Source: Sedimenticola_A sp040506425 (GTDB lineage Bacteria > Pseudomonadota > Gammaproteobacteria > Chromatiales > Chromatiaceae). Taken from it: 64,000 nt of DNA. The position numbers and the translations under genes were made by a program. Positions within the stretch are counted from its first letter, which is position 1, and every line of letters starts with the position of its first letter. The notes beneath the pieces were generated by a model. That model had not been told where the DNA came from and did not search any database. It was given only the letters and a program-made list of their open reading frames with translations. Below are positions 37,492-47,545 of the stretch, in pieces. The stretch lies in contig OZ245051.1 in NCBI GenBank assembly GCA_965224515.1, positions 1,054,001-1,118,000 on the forward strand, written 5' to 3'.

Positions 37492-38572
37492 CCAAGGTTT
37501 TCTTCAACGCCTCTGCATCAAAATCATCTGCCACGACAGACCGCCCCAGCCCCTGCATCAATATCAATCTGAGTTTTCCTGAAAGCACTTTCTTGTCAAT
37601 CGACATCAACTCCAGAAACTGCTCCCTGCCAATACTCTCAGGCGGTTTCACTGGTAGATGCGCCTTGCTGATCAGGTCGACAATTCGCTGCAGTTCCTCG
37701 GGGGACAGCCAACCAAGGCGCACGGAGAGGTCACCGGCCATGCACATGCCTGCGGCGATCGCCTCACCATGGAGCCACTCCCCGTATCCCATGCCGGTTT
37801 CAATGGCATGCCCGAAAGTGTGCCCAAGGTTCAACAGCGCACGCTGTCCAGCCTCCAGCTCATCGGCGGCAACAACATCCGCCTTATCCTGGCATGAGCG
37901 CTCGATGGCATGGATAAGGGCTTCAGGCTCCCTGGAGAGCAGGCGGTCCATATTGGCTTCCAGCCACTCGTAGAACGGCAGGTCATTGATCAGGCCATAC
38001 TTGATGACCTCCCCTATGCCCGCTGAGAGCTGGCGGTCGTCAAGGGTATTCAGGGAGTCTGCATCTGCTATTACACACCGGGGCTGATAAAAAGCGCCAA
38101 TCATATTTTTGCCGAGGGGATGGTTGACCCCGGTCTTGCCACCCACAGACGAATCCACCTGGGCCAGCAGCGTTGTCGGCACCTGGATGAAATGCACACC
38201 GCGTTGATAGCAGGCAGCGGCAAAACCAGCCATGTCCCCGACAACTCCACCCCCCAGGGCAAGCACCGTACACTGCCGGTCAAACCTTAGCTCCAGCAGG
38301 GCATTGAAAATCAGCTGCCAGGTCTCCAGGTTCTTATACTTCTCCCCATCAGGCAGAACCACGCTCTCAACCTGGTACCCTTCCAGGGCAGCCGTCACCT
38401 TTTCAAGATAGAGAGGTGCCACTGTCTCATTGGTCACCACCATTACCTGCCGCCCGGGTATGTGGCGGCGATAGATTTCGGCATCCCCCATGAGATTGGA
38501 GCCGATATAGATCGGATAGCTCCTGTCCCCCAGGTCAACATTCAATATTCGGGTATCTGCACTCATATTCAT
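37475..38572 (-). CDS. aroB: 3-dehydroquinate synthase
   Basis: Second step of the shikimate pathway, NAD- and metal-dependent. The 365-residue protein shows the NAD site (DGEKYKNLETWQLI), GGGVVGDMAGFAAACYQRG, the metal-binding E and H residues in LLNLGHTFGHAIE and GEAIAAGM, all typical. The start at 38572 or the ATG six bases later are both possible. Downstream of aroK, gap 86 bases. Confidence 0.96.
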   Translation of the reverse strand: MNMSADTRILNVDLGDRSYPIYIGSNLMGDAEIYRRHIPGRQVMVVTNETVAPLYLEKVTAALEGYQVESVVLPDGEKYKNLETWQLIFNALLELRFDRQCTVLALGGGVVGDMAGFAAACYQRGVHFIQVPTTLLAQVDSSVGGKTGVNHPLGKNMIGAFYQPRCVIADADSLNTLDDRQLSAGIGEVIKYGLINDLPFYEWLEANMDRLLSREPEALIHAIERSCQDKADVVAADELEAGQRALLNLGHTFGHAIETGMGYGEWLHGEAIAAGMCMAGDLSVRLGWLSPEELQRIVDLISKAHLPVKPPESIGREQFLELMSIDKKVLSGKLRLILMQGLGRSVVADDFDAEALKKTLDEYGR

Positions 38573-38658
38573 TCAACGATCAACGGGAAACACAGTGCGC
38601 AGGGTGGCAGCGCACATGTAAATGGTAATTTTTTCAAACTGGCGGAAAAATGTCCAAA

Positions 38659-39177
38659 TCAGTCTGACTGGATCTTGCGCATGATCTCCTTGGCCACGGA
38701 TGCCGCGCTTCGCTTTTCGCTCTGAACAACAACATCGGCGATCTGCCTGTAGATCGGGTCACGCTCTTCCATCAGCGTCTCCAGCTTGGAGAGAGGGTCA
38801 TCGGTCTGCAAAAGCGGCCGGTTCCTGTCTCTCATGGTTCGTTCAAACTGCTGTTCGGGACTGCAGTAGAGGTAAACAACGACCCCGCGTCCCGAAAGCC
38901 AACCCCTGTTTTCAACATCAAGAACCGCCCCGCCCCCGGTTGCCAGCACTATGCCCTCACGCTGGGTAAGTTCATCGATCACGCTTTTTTCGCGCCTGCG
39001 GAAGCCATCCTCCCCCTCAAAATCGAAGATTGTGGGTATATCCACACCCGTCCGGCGTTGGATCTCTTTGTCACTGTCGTCAAAGTCCAGACCCAACAGC
39101 TCGGCCAGCTGCCGGCCGATGGTGGTTTTACCTGCACCCATGGGGCCGACAAGGAAAATATTCTTGATTCGCGTCAT
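38659..39177 (-). CDS. aroK: Shikimate kinase
   Basis: Phosphorylates shikimate with ATP. The P-loop GPMGAGKTTIG is at residues 11-21 of a 172-residue protein. The substrate residues DSDKEIQRRTG and the GGGAV segment match the family. It ends with a helix typical of AroK. First of the aroK-aroB-damX group; a terminator at 39221-39253 separates it from pilQ upstream. Confidence 0.95.
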   Translation of the reverse strand: MTRIKNIFLVGPMGAGKTTIGRQLAELLGLDFDDSDKEIQRRTGVDIPTIFDFEGEDGFRRREKSVIDELTQREGIVLATGGGAVLDVENRGWLSGRGVVVYLYCSPEQQFERTMRDRNRPLLQTDDPLSKLETLMEERDPIYRQIADVVVQSEKRSAASVAKEIMRKIQSD

Positions 39178-39220
39178 ATAGGAGGTATGCCAGATAACAC
39201 AGCCACTGGCAAGAAAGATT

Positions 39221-39253
39221 AAATAAAAAGGGCCTGTCTCTCGACAGGCCCTT
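39221..39253 (-). terminator. Intrinsic terminator of the pilMNOPQ operon
   Basis: Arms AAGGGCCTGTC (39228-39238) and its complement (39243-39253) form a perfect 11-base stem with a four-base loop. Read on the minus strand the stem is followed by a T-rich run (39221-39230 complement). It lies 27 bases after the pilQ stop, so it ends the pil operon before aroK. Confidence 0.85.
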
Positions 39254-39279
39254 GTGGGATTTCCGAGCTTTAACTAATT

Positions 39280-41493
39280 CTAACGCACGCCAAGGGTCTC
39301 TTTCAGGATCTTGGGTGTCACGAAAATCAGCAGCTCCTTGTTCTCATCCTTGTTCAACTCTGTCTTGAAAAGGAAACCGACATAGGGAAGGTCCCCAAAA
39401 AAGGGTATCCGCTCAGTACTGGTTGTGTCAGTCTTCTCAAACACACCACCGAGCACCACGGTCTCACCGTTATCAACCAGAACAGTGGTTTCGATTGACC
39501 GGGTATCCACCGGGGGAACACCACCAACCGACCTGGAGAAATCAGGATTATCCTTGGCGATATTGAGATCCATGATAATCCGGTCATCAGGCGTGATCTG
39601 GGGTGTCACATCCAGCTTGAGCACCGCCTCTTTGAACGAAACGCTGGTTGCGCCGCTGGACGAGGCCTCCTGGTAGGGAATCTCAACACCCTGCTTGATG
39701 CTGGCAGGGGATTTGTCAGAGGTAATCACCCTGGGACTGGAGACAATCTCGCCTCGGCCTTCCTGCTGCAGGGCCTGGAGTTCAAGCTGAAGCAGGTATG
39801 ATCCGATCTTGCCGATCAGCAGGTTGAAACCGCCACCACGGCTTGATGCATTAGCCGCGGGAAGATTGACCAGAAGATTTTCCCTTCCGCCGGTGCTTAC
39901 ACTTGCGCCGGTATCCATAAAGGTGCCGGTATCCAGGTCAGCTGTTCCGTCAAGATGACCGGGCTGCGCACCTGCGAAGAGGATATCCGGGCCATTTTCA
40001 CTAAAAGAGTTGGAACGGTTGAAACCGAGCCGTACACCCATCTCCTTGAGGAAGTCATCATTTGCAATCACGACCCTGGACTCGATCAGCACCTGCCTTA
40101 CCGGGACATCCAACTTGGCGATCAACCGCCTGACATCTTCCAGTTTAGCTCCAGTATCTCTCACTAAAAGGGTATTTGTACGCACATCCACGGTCACGTT
40201 ACCGCGATCCGGGCTCATCAGCTGGTTGCCTTCACCTTTGAGCAATCCAGCGATATCGCTCGCTTTTGCATAGCTGAGCTGAATGTACTCGGAGTAGAGC
40301 GGCGCCAGCTCTTCGATCTGCTTCTGGGATTCAAGCTCCAGCTTTTCGCGTGCCGCTATCTCCTCTGTCGGCGCAATCAGAACCACGTTGCCGTTTTTGC
40401 GCATGGAGAGGCCGCGGGTCTTCATGATGATATCCAGCGCCTGGTCCCATGGAACATTTTTCAGGCGTAGAGTAATACGCCCGGTAACCGTGTCCGAGGT
40501 CACCAGGTTAAACCCGGTGAAATCCGCCAGCAGCTGCAGAACCGAACGTACTTCGATATCCTGGAAGTTAAGCGAGAGACGCTCACCTTCGAAAGTCTTC
40601 TTGGCTCTCTGGATCGCCTCTTTCTCATCCTTGGTCAGGGGCCTGAACTCAACGGTAAAGAGCTCATCGGCCTGGTAGGCCAGGTGCTCGTAGTTACCCT
40701 CAGGCTTGATATTCACATGAACGCCACCGCCTTGGGCCGAAACCTCAAACATACGCACAGGTGTAGCGAAATCCCCAACATCGAACTTACGCATCAGGCG
40801 CTCAGGCAGAGCGGTATCAAGTATGTCCAGAACTACCCGTCCGCCCTCTTCACGCATATCCACAACGGCGGATGCATCGTTGAGCTGGATCTGAATCTGT
40901 CCCTCGCCATCGGGGCCACGACGAAAATCGACACTCTCGACACTGCGTCGGGCTGCCACGGCGACCGGGGCACTCGCGCCACTGGACATTGTTGTCACCG
41001 GTTTACTTGGCGCGGCCGCCTGGGCCACGCTGGATTCACCACCATCTATGGTAACGATCACCTTGTTGCCGGCGACCTCAATCTGGTGACCTACAGAACC
41101 CACTAGACTGACAACGACACGGGTACGCCCGCCCGCCTCAATCGCTGCCACACTGCGGGCCATACCGATACCGATGGTCTGGTTCTTTTTCGCGAGACCA
41201 TTGGACATGCCGTGAAAGTCCATCGCTATCCGTGCTGGATTATCGGTGGTAAAAGTCTTCGGCTCAGTCACATCACTCTCAGCAGTAAGGGTAATCCTTA
41301 CACTGTTGCCCGGAAGGGTTGAGAAACTGACATCCTTCAGTACATTATCTGCGGCCAGAACAGGCATTGCACCGGCAAGCAGCAAAACCAGCAAGACGCA
41401 GCTCCACAGCCCGGAATTTTTGCGATTGACACAGCCATCGCGTCCAATCCGCCTCCGCTGTCTGCTCACATTAGGTTTCTTAATCATTGTCAT
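39280..41493 (-). CDS. pilQ: Type IV pilus secretin PilQ
   Basis: Forms the outer-membrane pore for type IV pili. The 737-residue protein has a long signal region with a hydrophobic stretch at about 30-47. Two AMIN-type beta domains bind peptidoglycan (about 55-150 and 180-280). Secretin N0/N1 domains follow (SLNFQDIEVRSVLQLLADF and further), then the secretin core with ETTVLVDNGETVVLGGVF and the C-terminal VGFLFKTELNKDENKELLIF. Last gene of the pilMNOPQ operon, nine bases after pilP. Confidence 0.96.
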   Translation of the reverse strand: MTMIKKPNVSRQRRRIGRDGCVNRKNSGLWSCVLLVLLLAGAMPVLAADNVLKDVSFSTLPGNSVRITLTAESDVTEPKTFTTDNPARIAMDFHGMSNGLAKKNQTIGIGMARSVAAIEAGGRTRVVVSLVGSVGHQIEVAGNKVIVTIDGGESSVAQAAAPSKPVTTMSSGASAPVAVAARRSVESVDFRRGPDGEGQIQIQLNDASAVVDMREEGGRVVLDILDTALPERLMRKFDVGDFATPVRMFEVSAQGGGVHVNIKPEGNYEHLAYQADELFTVEFRPLTKDEKEAIQRAKKTFEGERLSLNFQDIEVRSVLQLLADFTGFNLVTSDTVTGRITLRLKNVPWDQALDIIMKTRGLSMRKNGNVVLIAPTEEIAAREKLELESQKQIEELAPLYSEYIQLSYAKASDIAGLLKGEGNQLMSPDRGNVTVDVRTNTLLVRDTGAKLEDVRRLIAKLDVPVRQVLIESRVVIANDDFLKEMGVRLGFNRSNSFSENGPDILFAGAQPGHLDGTADLDTGTFMDTGASVSTGGRENLLVNLPAANASSRGGGFNLLIGKIGSYLLQLELQALQQEGRGEIVSSPRVITSDKSPASIKQGVEIPYQEASSSGATSVSFKEAVLKLDVTPQITPDDRIIMDLNIAKDNPDFSRSVGGVPPVDTRSIETTVLVDNGETVVLGGVFEKTDTTSTERIPFFGDLPYVGFLFKTELNKDENKELLIFVTPKILKETLGVR

Positions 41494-41502
41494 ACCCCTG
41501 AA

Positions 41503-42033
41503 TTACTCTGTCAGTGCCAGCGAAGCCTGCCGTTCCCGGTAGCCACCCTGTCCATCCGGTATTATTTCCGTCAAATCAGCCTGCGTTTCCGTGATCCTGG
41601 TAATTTGGCCATGGTTTTTCCCCATGTAATTACCCGTCTTGACCCTATAGATCGTATTTTCTTTGGTCTGTATCAGCGCCCAACGCGTCTCAAGCTGCTC
41701 CAAGATACCCACCATCCTCAAAGCATCAAGCTCATAGCTTTCCAACTCCTCCTTACGCCGGGTCGTATCGGGTGAGATACCGCCATCCGTAACAACCTCA
41801 CCCTCCATCGCCTCGCCATCTGCCAGAAAGAAAGGGCTTCTCACACCACCTACAAATGCATAGGTCTCCACCTGCTTGATCTCGGGAAGAGGTTCAATAT
41901 GGCCGGCTTTCCTGGACTTGACCTCTTGAACATACTTCTTGAGATCCTGCATGTCGCCCGCACAGGCAACCAGGAAAAACGGAACTGTACAGACCAGCAG
42001 GTTTCTCATAAAACGAATTCCAGGGCCAGTCAT
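41503..42033 (-). CDS. pilP: Type IV pilus assembly lipoprotein PilP
   Basis: Inner-membrane lipoprotein that links PilNO to the secretin. The signal with lipobox FLVAC is followed by AGDMQDLKKYVQEVK. The C-terminal HR-type beta domain begins near YELDALRMVGIL and includes NTIYRVKTGNYMGKNHGQI. The frame begins at 42033 with an ATGA overlap to pilO; the ATG at 42009 would give a more usual signal peptide, so the start is uncertain. Length 176 residues. Confidence 0.94.
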   Translation of the reverse strand: MTGPGIRFMRNLLVCTVPFFLVACAGDMQDLKKYVQEVKSRKAGHIEPLPEIKQVETYAFVGGVRSPFFLADGEAMEGEVVTDGGISPDTTRRKEELESYELDALRMVGILEQLETRWALIQTKENTIYRVKTGNYMGKNHGQITRITETQADLTEIIPDGQGGYRERQASLALTE

Positions 42034-42629
42034 TGTGCGCCCTCCTCATCGAGATACCGGTAAGTTTTCGCCATAGCCGTCATCACCAGAGGATTCTCGA
42101 CTCCTTGATCTTTTTTTGGCGACACTTCAACGTTGTGGATGGTTACGATCCGGGGCAGGGCCGCCAAGCCACTTACAAACTCACCCAACTCGTGATAATT
42201 ACCATGCACTTTAAGCTTGATTGGAAGCTCTGCATAAAACTCCCTTCTCACTTCCGCCTGGGGATCAAACAACTCGAACTCCAGGCCAGCCGCCAGGCCG
42301 GTCTGTGAAACGTCCACCAGGAGATCGGCCACTTCCGTCTTGTTGGGCAGTTGGCGCAGCATGGCACCAAATGACTGCTTCATCTCTTCCAGCTGCTTTT
42401 TATATTTATCAAGATTTACCGCTTTGGCCTGTTTCTGCTCAAACTCAGTGCGTAGAGCCAGCTCCTGCTTCTCCACCTTTTTCAGGGCTTTCAGCTGATC
42501 TTCGGTATTGAAGTAGTACCAGCCAGCACCAATAGCAATACATACAATCAGAACCAGAACCGCTTTTACCGGTCCGGGCCAATCACCCATGTTACTGAAG
42601 TCCAGATCGTTAAGTTCTTGGAGTGTCAC
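42030..42629 (-). CDS. pilO: Type IV pilus assembly protein PilO
   Basis: An inner-membrane protein of the alignment complex, 199 residues. A single membrane helix is at about 21-39 (VKAVLVLIVCIAIGAGWYYF), followed by a coiled coil (about 45-85) and a ferredoxin-like domain. It partners with PilN, whose gene lies 17 bases upstream. The short N-terminal cytoplasmic segment ELNDLDFSNMGDWPGP is typical. Confidence 0.95.
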   Translation of the reverse strand: MTLQELNDLDFSNMGDWPGPVKAVLVLIVCIAIGAGWYYFNTEDQLKALKKVEKQELALRTEFEQKQAKAVNLDKYKKQLEEMKQSFGAMLRQLPNKTEVADLLVDVSQTGLAAGLEFELFDPQAEVRREFYAELPIKLKVHGNYHELGEFVSGLAALPRIVTIHNVEVSPKKDQGVENPLVMTAMAKTYRYLDEEGAQ

Positions 42630-42646
42630 CGCGTCTTCCTCCTGGA

Positions 42647-43210
42647 CTAATTAGCCGGCTTCTTGGCCACATGACTGACTTGTGAGGCCTTCAAACTAAA
42701 GTCGCTTGAGCCCTCACCCCCTTTTTGTTTGCTCGAAATCACTTCCAGGGACGGCCCTGCCAGCCACTTCGAGGTATCAATATTACGCATATAAGCCGAT
42801 ACCCGCGCATTGGACTGCGCCTTGCCCTTCATGGTCAAAGCCCGACCCGTCTGTTTGAGTGATTTCAGATGCACTCCATCGGGTATGGTGGCGATAAGCT
42901 CATCAAACAGGTGGACGATTTCCGGCCGGCTGCCCTGAAGCTCCTGAATTACATTCATTCGGGCAATGAGACGTGCTTTTGTCTTCTCAATCTCCTGGAT
43001 CTCCTTGATCTTCTGCTCTACAGCAGCGATCTCCCGCTTGAGGAAGTTGTTACGTTTATGCTGATGCTTGATCATGCCGTCCACGTAGAGGTAGACCCCA
43101 CCGCAGCCGGCAGCAGTAATCAAAACAGCAACGAATGCGGCGATTCCAAAATTTCTCTGGCGCTTTCTGCGCAGATTATCTCGCCATGGTAGGAGGTTGA
43201 TACGTGCCAT
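42647..43210 (-). CDS. pilN: Type IV pilus assembly protein PilN
   Basis: A membrane protein whose short cytoplasmic N-terminus binds PilM. The diagnostic motif ARINLLPWRDNLRRKRQRNF is at residues 2-21, then a membrane helix (about 22-44). A coiled coil and a periplasmic domain complete the 187 residues. The start ATG at 43210 has AAGGAG 11 bases ahead; a TTG at 43219 is too close to that site. The pilM stop lies one base before this start. Confidence 0.96.
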   Translation of the reverse strand: MARINLLPWRDNLRRKRQRNFGIAAFVAVLITAAGCGGVYLYVDGMIKHQHKRNNFLKREIAAVEQKIKEIQEIEKTKARLIARMNVIQELQGSRPEIVHLFDELIATIPDGVHLKSLKQTGRALTMKGKAQSNARVSAYMRNIDTSKWLAGPSLEVISSKQKGGEGSSDFSLKASQVSHVAKKPAN

Positions 43211-43211
43211 C

Positions 43212-44288
43212 TTAGTCAAAACTCCTTAAAGCCAGCCCACATGCGATCATCAGCGACGGCGCATCATTACTCAAACTCTGCGGCTTGACGTTGGAGGAGA
43301 CCGACATATTGGCAAAAGGATTAGCTACAACCGTTGGCGTGCCGATCTTCTCTTCAATCAACTCGTCTACACCGGGGATTGAAGAGCTGCCGCCAGCCAA
43401 CACGATCTGATCGACGCTGTTATATGAACTGGATGAGAAGAAAAACTGCAGTGAACGACTTACCTGTTGCGCCATCGCCTCTTTAAAGGGCTCAAGCACC
43501 TCAGGAACATAATTGTCCGGCAAACCGCCCTGCCGCTTGGCCATTCCCGCCTCTTCGCGGGACAGACCGTAACGCCTCTGAATCTCTTCAGTCAGCTGCC
43601 GTCCGCCGAAGTTCTGCTCACGGGTATAAATGATCTTCCCATTGTGCAGGACATTCAGCGTAGTTGTGGTTGCCCCGATATCCGCCACCGCAATTGTGTG
43701 ATCGTCACCCTGCTCGGGCAGCTGGTCAGCAATCTGGGAGAATGCATTTTCCATTGCGTAGGCTTCAACATCGACAATATCCGCTGACAGCCCTGCTATC
43801 TCCAGGGCGGCAACTCGATCATCGACGTTTTCGCTCCGGGAAGCCGCCAGCAGAACATCCACCATCTCCGGATTCTTCTCTGAGACTCCCAGCACCTCGA
43901 AATCGAGGTTCACCTCCTCAAGGGGATAGGGAATGTACTGATCAGCTTCAAGCTGGATCTGATTCTCCATCTCCTGATCCGATAGCGATGCTGGCATGGC
44001 AATGATCTTCGTTATCACGGCCGAACCGGAAACTGCCACCGCAGTCTGTCGGCTCTTGGTGCCTGATCGCTTGACCACATTCTTTATTGCCTGCCCGACC
44101 GCATCGACATCTGCAATGTTCTTTTCGACCACGGCATTTGCAGGCAACGGCTCCACCGCATAGGATTCCACCCGATAGGTGGCCCCCGACCGGCCAGATG
44201 ACTGGCTTAGTTCAAGCAGTTTGACCGTGGTGGAACTGATATCAATTCCGAGTAACGACTGTTTTTTGGACCCTAAAAAGGAGAACAT
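43212..44288 (-). CDS. pilM: Type IV pilus assembly ATPase PilM
   Basis: An actin/FtsA-like cytoplasmic protein, 358 residues, that recruits PilN. The phosphate-1 loop LLGIDISSTTVKLLEL is at residues 11-27. AVADIGATTTTLNVL and VLAGGSSSIPGVDELI also mark the ATP pocket. PilM opens the operon, with its promoter in the 208 bases shared with the divergent penicillin-binding protein gene. This head-to-head arrangement is conserved in gammaproteobacteria. Confidence 0.97.
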   Translation of the reverse strand: MFSFLGSKKQSLLGIDISSTTVKLLELSQSSGRSGATYRVESYAVEPLPANAVVEKNIADVDAVGQAIKNVVKRSGTKSRQTAVAVSGSAVITKIIAMPASLSDQEMENQIQLEADQYIPYPLEEVNLDFEVLGVSEKNPEMVDVLLAASRSENVDDRVAALEIAGLSADIVDVEAYAMENAFSQIADQLPEQGDDHTIAVADIGATTTTLNVLHNGKIIYTREQNFGGRQLTEEIQRRYGLSREEAGMAKRQGGLPDNYVPEVLEPFKEAMAQQVSRSLQFFFSSSSYNSVDQIVLAGGSSSIPGVDELIEEKIGTPTVVANPFANMSVSSNVKPQSLSNDAPSLMIACGLALRSFD

Positions 44289-44496
44289 CTTGTTTCCCTT
44301 AACGCAAAAATGCGACTTTAGAACTGTTTTACAGGTTTTTCTTTAACTAGAATTCTTAACTATATAGCAATAAATGATTTTTTTGTGAAGTCTTTTTAAC
44401 GAAAACTGATATCTAAGGCCTATATTTGCTAGTATAGTCGCTCTTTCCAATACAGTATTCTGAATATCGTCTTTTCCAAAAACCGTGACCTAACGC

Positions 44497-46935
44497 ATGA
44501 AGTGGATAATCAAACTCCTGAAATTTGGATTCTGGACGGCTTTGATCGGCACAACCATAGGTGCAATTGCCGGCATCGCCCTCTATTTTCACCTCGAACC
44601 CAACCTGCCATCCACCGAAAACCTCAAACACATAAAGTTTCAGGTTCCACTGCGGGTCTACTCCGCTGATAACAAATTAATAGCCGAATTTGGAGAAAAG
44701 CGCAGGATCCCCCTGGGCTATGACGAAATTCCCGACCAGATGACAAACGCCTTTCTGGCCGCGGAAGACGACCGTTTCTTTGAACACCCCGGTGTCGACT
44801 ACCAGGGACTGCTGCGCGCAGCCGTCCAGCTTGTACTGACAGGCGAACGGCGCCAGGGCGGCAGCACCATCACCATGCAGGTAGCCAGAAACTTCTACCT
44901 CTCCAGCGAAAAAACCTATACCCGCAAGCTCAACGAGATACTCCTTGCACTGCAGATTGAGCGCGAGCTTTCGAAGAAAGAGATTCTTGAACTCTATCTG
45001 AACAAGATCTATCTCGGTCATCGCTCTTATGGTGTAGGCGCTGCCGCCCAGGTCTATTACGGCAAATCCGTCGAACAGCTCGATCTCGCCCAGACCGCAA
45101 TGATCGCCGGACTTCCCAAGGCCCCCTCCCGCTTCAACCCGGTCACCAATCCGGAGCGCGCCCAGCAGCGCAGAGACTACGTCCTGGGCAGAATGAAAGC
45201 GCTCGGACATATCAGTGATTCGGAGTACGAGACCTCCAGGTCAGAGCCTGTCTCGGCAAAGCTCCATAAATCCGAGACCGAGATGGAGGCACCCTACGTT
45301 GCAGAAATGGTCCGTTCAGAGATGATCGAGCGCTTCGGCAATGAAGCCTATACCGACGGCTACAATGTCCACACCACTATAGACAGCCGACTGCAGGCAT
45401 CTGCCAACAGCGCCATTCGCATGGCGCTCCAGGCTTATGACCTTCGCCATGGTTACCGGGGTCCCACGGATCACTTTGATATCACAGACGAAGTCGGTGA
45501 CGAGGAACTCGACAGCCTGCTTGAAGACCAGCGTACCGTGGGCGATCTGAAGCCAGCCATCATCACAAATATCGAAAACGAGACCGCTGAGGCCTACATT
45601 GGCCAGGGGGTTCACGTGACAATCCCCTGGGAAGGTCTGAAATGGGCACGGGAACACAAGACGGAGAACCGGCTTGGGCCCGAGCCAAAGCAGGCTGGCG
45701 ACATATTAGAGAAGGGAGACCTGGTTCAACTCCTGCCTCAGGAAAAAGAGGACGAAAGCTGGTGGCGCCTCGCACAGACACCCGCCGCCGCCGGCGCGCT
45801 GATATCGGCCGACCCGAACAACGGGGCCATCAAGGCACTTATCGGCGGCTACGATTTTTATCAAAGCAAATTCAACCGGGTAACCCAGGCAAAAAGACAA
45901 CCGGGATCCGGCTTCAAGGCGATTATCTACTCTGCCGCCCTGGAGGCGGGGTTCACCCCGGCCAGCCTGATCAACGACGCCCCCGTGGTGTTCAACGACC
46001 CCAGCCTTGAAGGCGCCTGGCGCCCGGAAAACTACAGCGGCAAGTTTTTCGGGCCCACGCGGCTGCGCTACGCTCTGACCAAATCCCGAAACCTGGTCTC
46101 CATACGACTGCTGCGGAACATGGGGGTCAAATTCGCCCTCAAGCACGCAGAGCGCTTTGGCTTTAACAGCGACCAATTGCCCCATAACCTCTCACTGGCC
46201 CTCGGCAGCGCATCGGTCACACCACTGCAGATGGCCACAGCCTATTCGGTACTGGCCAATGGCGGCTACAAAGTCGAACCCTATTTCATAGAGCGCATCG
46301 AAGACAGCGAACACACCGTGATCTTCCAGGCACAGCCATTGACCGTATGCGAGCAGTGCAAAAAAACCGCCGCCGACAACGCCCAGACAGGTGAATCCAC
46401 CCCGGAAGATGGACCCAAAATCGCACCACGGGTAATCTCACCGGAGAACCACTACCTGATGAACTCCATGATGCGGGACGTAATCACCCGGGGCACAGCC
46501 CGCAAGGCCCGATCCCTCGGACGCAAGGACCTCGCAGGAAAAACCGGCACCACCAATGATCAGCGTGACGCCTGGTTCAACGGCTTCAACCGCTCCCTGG
46601 TCGCCATTGCCTGGGTGGGCTTTGACTCATCCAAGCCCCTGGGCCGCGGCGAAGTCGGCGGACGCGCCGCCCTTCCCGCCTGGATCGCATTCATGAAAGA
46701 CGCCCTCGAGGGAGTCGAGGAGATACCACTTGAGATGCCCCCTGGCATGGTAACTGTCCGCATCGACCCAACGACAGGGAAAAGAGCCGGAATCAACCAG
46801 GAAGATGGTATTTTCGAGGTCTTCAGGGCTGAAAATGCCCCCAAGGAGAGTGCTGACAGCCAGACGGGTAACGGCGGCCCCGGAGATCTGACACCCGATG
46901 CAGACCCGGAAGAAGGGGCCCCCGATCTCTTCTGA
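44497..46935 (+). CDS. mrcA: Penicillin-binding protein 1A
   Basis: Bifunctional class A peptidoglycan synthase, 812 residues, inner membrane. A membrane helix is at about 9-30. The glycosyltransferase 51 domain shows AAEDDRFFEHPGVDY and QGGSTITMQVARNFY. An OB-like domain fills about 300-420. The transpeptidase has the SxxK motif in RQPGSGFKAII (about residue 471), the SRN-type triad TKSRNLVSIRL, and KTGTT. The C-terminus is an acidic tail after residue 780. It is divergent from pilM. Confidence 0.97.
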   Translation: MKWIIKLLKFGFWTALIGTTIGAIAGIALYFHLEPNLPSTENLKHIKFQVPLRVYSADNKLIAEFGEKRRIPLGYDEIPDQMTNAFLAAEDDRFFEHPGVDYQGLLRAAVQLVLTGERRQGGSTITMQVARNFYLSSEKTYTRKLNEILLALQIERELSKKEILELYLNKIYLGHRSYGVGAAAQVYYGKSVEQLDLAQTAMIAGLPKAPSRFNPVTNPERAQQRRDYVLGRMKALGHISDSEYETSRSEPVSAKLHKSETEMEAPYVAEMVRSEMIERFGNEAYTDGYNVHTTIDSRLQASANSAIRMALQAYDLRHGYRGPTDHFDITDEVGDEELDSLLEDQRTVGDLKPAIITNIENETAEAYIGQGVHVTIPWEGLKWAREHKTENRLGPEPKQAGDILEKGDLVQLLPQEKEDESWWRLAQTPAAAGALISADPNNGAIKALIGGYDFYQSKFNRVTQAKRQPGSGFKAIIYSAALEAGFTPASLINDAPVVFNDPSLEGAWRPENYSGKFFGPTRLRYALTKSRNLVSIRLLRNMGVKFALKHAERFGFNSDQLPHNLSLALGSASVTPLQMATAYSVLANGGYKVEPYFIERIEDSEHTVIFQAQPLTVCEQCKKTAADNAQTGESTPEDGPKIAPRVISPENHYLMNSMMRDVITRGTARKARSLGRKDLAGKTGTTNDQRDAWFNGFNRSLVAIAWVGFDSSKPLGRGEVGGRAALPAWIAFMKDALEGVEEIPLEMPPGMVTVRIDPTTGKRAGINQEDGIFEVFRAENAPKESADSQTGNGGPGDLTPDADPEEGAPDLF

Positions 46936-46939
46936 CAAG

Positions 46940-47545
46940 ATGCCACGGCGATCCACGAGCAGCCTTAGAATGAAAATTGCCGCAGAGGCGGCAAGGATAC
47001 TCAGCGAGCAGAACCACCTGGACTACCGCAGTGCAGGAAAGAAGGCCGCAAAACGCCTGGGCTGCAGTGACAGCCGCCAGCTACCGGATAACAGCGAAAT
47101 AGAGATGGCACTACAGAGACACCAATCTATTTTTACCATCAGCAATAACGACACCCTTGAGCGCCTGCGCAAACTGGCCGCCGAAGCAATGCACGCACTT
47201 GAAGTGTTCAATCCCCGGCTTGTGGGCCCCGTACTCTCTGGCACAGCCAGCAGCAACAGCCCCATACAGCTGCACCTGTTCCCCGATGCTCCGGAAGAGG
47301 TGATGCTTCACCTGATGGAGAAAAATATCCCCTGGGTCGAGAGCGACACCTCACTGAAGTTCTCCAACGGAAGCCGGGAGCGCCGTCCAGTACTACGGTT
47401 TCTGGCCGGGGAGACAGAAATCGAACTGTTTATCCTGCGTCCGGCCGAGCAGCGCAATCCACCTCTGGGCAGAATAGATGAACGCCCCGAGAGAGGGGCG
47501 TCCCTGAGTAAGCTTCGCGAACTGATTAAACAGAATCAGCGCTGA
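46940..47545 (+). CDS. Conserved protein, possibly nucleotidyltransferase-like
   Basis: A 201-residue protein starting four bases after the mrcA stop. An N-terminal helical region (KIAAEAARILSEQNHLDYR and SAGKKAAKRLG) resembles a DNA-binding or SAM-like helical bundle. The C-terminal half, RLVGPVLSGTASSNSPIQL followed by HLFPDAPEEVMLHLMEK and PVLRFLAGETEIELFIL, looks like a nucleotidyltransferase fold. The usual GSxARG catalytic motif is not clear, so it may be inactive or act as a binding protein. The 3' end overlaps the convergent gltA by 10 bases. Function is unknown. Confidence 0.7.
   Translation: MPRRSTSSLRMKIAAEAARILSEQNHLDYRSAGKKAAKRLGCSDSRQLPDNSEIEMALQRHQSIFTISNNDTLERLRKLAAEAMHALEVFNPRLVGPVLSGTASSNSPIQLHLFPDAPEEVMLHLMEKNIPWVESDTSLKFSNGSRERRPVLRFLAGETEIELFILRPAEQRNPPLGRIDERPERGASLSKLRELIKQNQR

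Noticed and set aside
44400..44496. TATAGT at 44433-44438 as a -10 for mrcA
   Set aside because: No -35 hexamer at 16-18 bases; left unassigned.
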